The notes under the pieces are model-generated. The model had not been told where the DNA came from, ran no database searches, and saw only the letters and a program-made list of their open reading frames with translations. A DNA stretch of 21,125 bases from a virus. Positions within the stretch are counted from its first letter, which is position 1. The number at the start of each line of letters is the position of its first letter. This document shows positions 17,314-21,125 of this stretch, piece by piece. Where the stretch lies: positions 1 through 21,125 of IMG/VR virus record IMGVR_UViG_3300031841_004780; one strand, written 5' to 3'. A program made the translations under genes and the position numbers.

Positions 17314-20300
17314 ATGGCAACATTTAATATAAAAGTTTCAGGATACGATTCTGTTACAAGATCTGGTGCAAGTGGCGTTACTTCATCAACTGCGCCATCT
17401 AATGGAGTATTTTATTCTGCAGTATATACTGTTACTGGATTAAAGCCTAATTCAAATTATGATTTTTATGTCAATGATCAAAAAAAGAATACTTCTGTTA
17501 GTCAAGGCGATCATAGTTCGTATATTTTAGACGGTATTAAAAAGGCTCAAAGCTGGGGATCATTTTCGGATATTGGGTTTTTACTAAAATTTGCTCTTCA
17601 GGGGCAACTTAGAGCAGCTGGAGTTACGACATTAGGCCCGGTACAAGGTACATCATCTGCAGCTTTAACAACATATATTAATCAATCTATTTCAAAAATT
17701 GGAGAAAATACATCATTAAGAAGTGATTCAAGTGGTAGAATTAGATTTACTTTTTTTCCAAGTATGTCTGGTTTTTTTACTGTAGGCATTGGTCTTGGTG
17801 GTAGTAGTACTGCTTGGAATATTAAATCTTTACAACTAAAAGGTCCTAGTGCAGTTACTATAAGTAAACCAGCTCCTAAACCATTACCACCGCCTGAACC
17901 TGCTATTCCACCCAAACAAGAAAGTACTACAGTACAAAAAAGAATTTCAACTACTACATATGAAAATGCATTTCCAGAAGATACTTTAGCATCTGAAGTA
18001 TCTTTATATTTTGATTTTATACAAACATTTTATTTAGATCCAGCAAAAGTAAACAATGTCGATACTGTAGCATTGCATAGTGTTGATTTATTTTTTACGA
18101 AAAAGCCTAATAGGCAAGCTAATATTAATCAATCTAATATACAAGATCCTGGTTGCCATATTTATATTTGTGAAGTAGAAAACGGTGAACCAGATCTTCG
18201 TAAAACTTATATTACGTCTAAAGTTCGATTAGATTACGAAACTATAGCAAAAGATCTAAATGCAGAAGTTGCAACAAATTTTGAATTCAAAAATAGTATA
18301 GCATTAAAAACTGGTAAAAGTTATGGTATTGTTGTAAATTTTGAAGATCCAAATTATACTTTAGGAATTGCCAAAACGGGTTCTAAAATTATAAGTGGAG
18401 AATCTTGGGCAAGTACATCATCAGCTACAGCTGGAACTGAGAGCGGTACTACACTTGCTACTGGAGATATATATACTGGTAACTATAGACCTGGAAAGTT
18501 GTATAGAGCAAGTAATTATGGAGAAACTGATAATAATCCATTAACTTCAGAAAGCTTATATAGAGCCTTAAATGATAGTGATCTTAAATTTAGAGTAAAT
18601 ATTCATAAGTATGATACTAGTGCGGGCACTCAAACAATTGAATTAGTAAATCATGATTATGAATTTGCTAAAGTATCTTCGTTTCCACTTAATAGTTTAG
18701 ACCAATCTTTTTTTATTGAAGATTTACTATATGTTGATTATGGTAATCCTTCGGCAAATGTTTTTTATGCAGCCTCAGCTGATTTGTTTGAAGTAGCAGA
18801 TTCGGTTGCAGTTCCTCCAGCAACATCAACTATAGTATTCAGACCAGAAACTAGTTCTGTTGATATTGGTGGACAAACGGTTCAGGTAATATCTCCAACT
18901 GAAGATGAACAAAGATTAAATCAACTAGAAGATTATCTATTAGCTCCAGGCCTTCAATATAAAGAAAATCAATCACGAAATTTTACAGGATTAAATTCAT
19001 TAGAAAATAACTTTATTATAGCTCAAAATATTAATAAAATTAGTTTACCATCTAGCGCAGGTAATGATCCTATAATCAAAGATGGTTATCATATCACATA
19101 CGCATTATCAGTTTCTTCTTCTGATAGACCAGAAGAAGTTGCTTTAACTGATTTAACAGAATATCATAATATCGATACCTCAACATTTTTTCCAAATAGC
19201 TTTTATTATACATCAAATTCAAGTGGAGTTTCAATTAGAGACGACGATATTTTAGTTAGACCAGCAGTAATGTATATGGTTGATGATATTGATTACACTA
19301 CAAATACAGTAACAATGCTAGCTAGCGATCCTACAGTCGCAATTTCAGCAAATGGTATTAATGATGTCACTTGGACTGGTGATACAAATTGGTCTGCAGG
19401 AGATGTTATAACTGTTACCGGTGGAGATGAAGACGGATATATTACGGTATTAGCTAATACTTCAGGCGGTAATATTGCATCCTTAGTAATTACTAATCCT
19501 GGTTCAGGACTTCCTTCTTCACCAACAGTTATTCTTCCAACTGATGCTGGCCAAGCTGCTACTATTACCGTAACTCCAGGGGCTCAGCTTGTTTCATCAA
19601 TCACTGGGCTAAGGACTAATATTTCTGAATTAACAGATTTAAATGTCGATGAAATACTTCCTAATTTTGGTTTTAGAACCAGGAACGGAACTATATCCCC
19701 ATTAAGAATTAATTATGCCCATGATCCATCTAGTGATAATAATTATACTTTAACAGCGGCTAATCAAGAAGAAATTGATAATGATTCTATATTATCAATT
19801 GAAAAATATAATGCTACTCTTTTATCTAGATCAAATGAAATAGCAAATAATTCTTCTCTTGGCGTTTCTACGTCTGAAGGAAAGAGTTCACTTATATCTT
19901 TTGATCTTACTATCAATAATGAATATGAATCTCCAGAAATACTTTCGTCTTTTGCTACTGTTTATACTTTTGAAAATCTAATTAATAATGATTCTACTAA
20001 TGAGTATCTTCCAGATTCAGGAAATGCTGATTCTAGATATATAAGTAAAAGAATTGAATTTGCAAGAGATAGATACGCCGAAGATGTTAGAGTCTTTTCT
20101 ACCTTATGGAGACCATCTGGCACAAATGTTAAATATTATTTAAAAGCACACAATTCGGCTGATGAAGAAAGTTTTGATGACAAATATTGGACCGAGTTAG
20201 AAGTTAAAGATTTTACTCTTGAAAAAGAATTTAGTAGTTTAGATAATCCTAGTGATTTAGTTGAATATACTTTAGGCCTAAAGCCTTATCCTGAAATTAA

Positions 20301-20721
20301 TACTCCATATGATGGAACAGTAACGGTTACTGGAACTACAGTCACTTCTTCTGGACCATTGGATTTATCTACTACTGGATTAGATACAGGTTCTATTGTT
20401 GTTCTTTACGATGAAGAATTTCCGGAAACTACATATATTGTATCAAGAGTTACAAGTACTCCAATTGCAGGCTCATTTAGTATTTCTGATAATATATCCA
20501 ATGTTAGTATTACTAGTGCAGTATTAAGAATTGCAAATACTAGTAAACCTTATGAAGTTTTTAGTGATGCCCAAAACGGAGGATTTGCTAGATATTTTAC
20601 AGAAACTGGTGATGACTTTTTAACATATAATTCTATGTCAGTCAAAGCAGTTCTTTTATCTAATACATCATTTGTAATACCTCATGTTGAAGATATTAGA
20701 GCAATTGGAGTATCAGTATAA
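17314..20721 (+). CDS. Large virion structural protein, DUF4815-associated C-terminal architecture (1135 aa)
   Basis: No T4 counterpart is recognised. Residues 38-170 form a beta domain with VTGLKPNSNYDFYVND and SDSSGRIRFTFFPS, a 'GLKPN...; DS-G-F' arrangement that I recall in marine phage structural proteins. A proline-rich hinge (PAPKPLPPPEPAIPP, about 188-202) follows. Then come LYFDFIQTFYLDP and VALHSVDLFFTKKP (about 230-268), an NGEPD loop, and SDLKFRVNIHKYD (about 422). One glycine-rich module lies at 19432-19572. The C-terminus has RYISKRIEFARDRYAEDVRV (about 908-927), WRPSGTNVKYYLKA, and a final SVKAVLLSNTSFVIPHVEDI followed by RAIGVSV, a recurring ending in marine T4-like structural proteins. 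It probably acts with the upstream 1626-aa protein in the outer baseplate. TAGGA at 17299-17303 overlaps the previous stop and serves as Shine-Dalgarno. The stop overlaps the next start. Confidence 0.72.
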   Translation: MATFNIKVSGYDSVTRSGASGVTSSTAPSNGVFYSAVYTVTGLKPNSNYDFYVNDQKKNTSVSQGDHSSYILDGIKKAQSWGSFSDIGFLLKFALQGQLRAAGVTTLGPVQGTSSAALTTYINQSISKIGENTSLRSDSSGRIRFTFFPSMSGFFTVGIGLGGSSTAWNIKSLQLKGPSAVTISKPAPKPLPPPEPAIPPKQESTTVQKRISTTTYENAFPEDTLASEVSLYFDFIQTFYLDPAKVNNVDTVALHSVDLFFTKKPNRQANINQSNIQDPGCHIYICEVENGEPDLRKTYITSKVRLDYETIAKDLNAEVATNFEFKNSIALKTGKSYGIVVNFEDPNYTLGIAKTGSKIISGESWASTSSATAGTESGTTLATGDIYTGNYRPGKLYRASNYGETDNNPLTSESLYRALNDSDLKFRVNIHKYDTSAGTQTIELVNHDYEFAKVSSFPLNSLDQSFFIEDLLYVDYGNPSANVFYAASADLFEVADSVAVPPATSTIVFRPETSSVDIGGQTVQVISPTEDEQRLNQLEDYLLAPGLQYKENQSRNFTGLNSLENNFIIAQNINKISLPSSAGNDPIIKDGYHITYALSVSSSDRPEEVALTDLTEYHNIDTSTFFPNSFYYTSNSSGVSIRDDDILVRPAVMYMVDDIDYTTNTVTMLASDPTVAISANGINDVTWTGDTNWSAGDVITVTGGDEDGYITVLANTSGGNIASLVITNPGSGLPSSPTVILPTDAGQAATITVTPGAQLVSSITGLRTNISELTDLNVDEILPNFGFRTRNGTISPLRINYAHDPSSDNNYTLTAANQEEIDNDSILSIEKYNATLLSRSNEIANNSSLGVSTSEGKSSLISFDLTINNEYESPEILSSFATVYTFENLINNDSTNEYLPDSGNADSRYISKRIEFARDRYAEDVRVFSTLWRPSGTNVKYYLKAHNSADEESFDDKYWTELEVKDFTLEKEFSSLDNPSDLVEYTLGLKPYPEINTPYDGTVTVTGTTVTSSGPLDLSTTGLDTGSIVVLYDEEFPETTYIVSRVTSTPIAGSFSISDNISNVSITSAVLRIANTSKPYEVFSDAQNGGFARYFTETGDDFLTYNSMSVKAVLLSNTSFVIPHVEDIRAIGVSV
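19432..19572 (+). repeat. Glycine-rich beta module in 1135-aa structural protein
   Basis: Residues 707-753 read DGYITVLANTSGGNIASLVI, then TNPGSGLPSSPTVIL and an AATITV strand. This matches the gp8 module (G-x-I-x-S-L-x-I-T-N-x-G-S-G-x...P-T-V), in a single copy. Confidence 0.7.
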
Positions 20722-20930
20722 TGGCTTATTTAAAAACCGATCAACCTGGATTAGTGCGTGACTCGTCTACTCATGCTATTATAAATAATAATGATATAGA
20801 ATATAAATCATTTATACAAAATCGAAAAAATTCGAATCAAATTGAAGAAATTGAAAATAATCTTACAGAATTAAAGCAAGATTTTATAGATATTAAAATC
20901 ATGTTAAAAGAACTATTAAATCGGAAATAA
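20721..20930 (+). CDS. Small coiled-coil protein of the structural operon (69 aa)
   Basis: The ATG overlaps the last base of the preceding stop (TAATG), so translation is probably coupled to the 1135-aa structural gene. Two parts are visible: an N-terminal half with GLVRDSSTHAIINNNDIEYK and FIQNRK, and a C-terminal half with heptad-like hydrophobic spacing (IEEIENNLTELKQDFIDIKI, MLKELLNRK) that predicts a helical coiled coil. Small proteins with an 'R..S.AIIN.D...Y......R' start and a coiled-coil end occur, as I recall, among structural genes of marine T4-like phages, but I know of no defined function. It could be a minor virion component, a chaperone for the large neighbour or an oligomerisation factor. 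There is no signal peptide or membrane segment. The ORF uses the same AT-rich codons as its neighbours and appears intact. Confidence 0.75.
   Translation: MAYLKTDQPGLVRDSSTHAIINNNDIEYKSFIQNRKNSNQIEEIENNLTELKQDFIDIKIMLKELLNRK
20780..20787 (+). promoter_or_regulatory. Possible late promoter octamer upstream of the last gene
   Basis: An exact TATAAATA lies inside the 69-aa gene, about 147 bases before the ATG at 20934. It could give separate late transcription of the downstream fibre-like gene. The octamer is coded by an isoleucine-asparagine stretch and may be a chance match at this AT content. Confidence 0.25.
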
Positions 20931-20933
20931 CCC

Positions 20934-21125
20934 ATGGCTAATTTTTTTGCAAACGTAGATACAACAGACACGTTTTTTACATGGTTTGATAAAACTAATA
21001 CATTATTAAATTCTTTAGCTACTGAAACTATTACGGCCAATAGCACTTTCGGGTTAACTGGCGGAGACGAATACATATATGCTGTTGTAAATGGTCAATT
21101 TACGTCGACAGTTTTAGTAGCAAAT
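20934..21125 (+). CDS. N-terminus of a structural or tail-fibre-like protein (cut by right edge)
   Basis: A frame opens at ATG 20934, three bases after the previous stop, and stays open for 64 codons to the window edge. The start MANFFANVDTTDTFFTWFDK continues TNTLLNSLATETIT and then enters a beta-like region with GQFTSTVLVAN. The 'T(F)..W.D+TN.L...L/M....VT' opening is what I recall from the N-termini of repeat-containing fibre or baseplate-adhesin proteins in marine T4-like phages, where it would attach the protein to the baseplate. No clear Shine-Dalgarno precedes it (AATAACCC), but the short gap after the coiled-coil gene allows re-initiation. The remainder and the receptor-binding part are outside the window, so the function is tentative. 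Confidence 0.6.
   Translation, partial: MANFFANVDTTDTFFTWFDKTNTLLNSLATETITANSTFGLTGGDEYIYAVVNGQFTSTVLVAN

Noticed and set aside
20837-21076. Minus-strand open frame across the last gene junction
   Set aside because: It is antisense to two plus-strand genes in a strictly one-direction operon, with no supporting signal.

Overview
The window is a block of late structural genes from a T4-like (contractile-tailed) bacteriophage. All genes lie on the + strand, are AT-rich, and are packed almost without gaps: the largest intergenic space is 39 bases and the others are 0-12 bases or a one-base overlap. The gene set, the domain types (DUF4815-like protein, glycine-rich 'GSGY...P' beta repeats, 'HGF..G..V.Y' repeats) and the strong AT bias point to a marine T4-like myovirus of the kind that infects picocyanobacteria or SAR11-type bacteria. 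The host cannot be settled from this sequence.

Layout, left to right: the 3' part of a gp27-like baseplate hub gene (cut by the left edge); gp5 (hub spike, with OB-fold and beta-helix needle but no visible lysozyme domain); an exact T4-type late promoter octamer; gp25 (wedge/sheath initiator); gp6 (gpJ-like wedge); a 1215-aa gp7-like wedge protein with a gpI-like N-terminus; a 1665-aa gp8 whose conserved N- and C-terminal parts bracket about 760 residues of beta-repeat sequence; a 1626-aa DUF4815-like protein; a 1135-aa structural protein that looks like the C-terminal continuation of the same architecture; a 69-aa coiled-coil protein; and the N-terminus of a further structural or fibre-like gene cut by the right edge.

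Together these genes encode the central hub spike (27, 5), the inner wedge (25, 6, 7), the outer wedge (8) and large peripheral baseplate or fibre-network proteins. The small gaps, stop-start junctions and one TAATG overlap suggest one late operon with coupled translation. The most notable features are the giant repeat expansion of gp8, one beta-repeat module spread over four neighbouring but otherwise different structural proteins, a spike without lysozyme, and the apparent division of a DUF4815-type architecture over two genes. I saw no RNA genes, insertion sequences, CRISPR arrays or strong terminators. The minus-strand open frames look like shadows.
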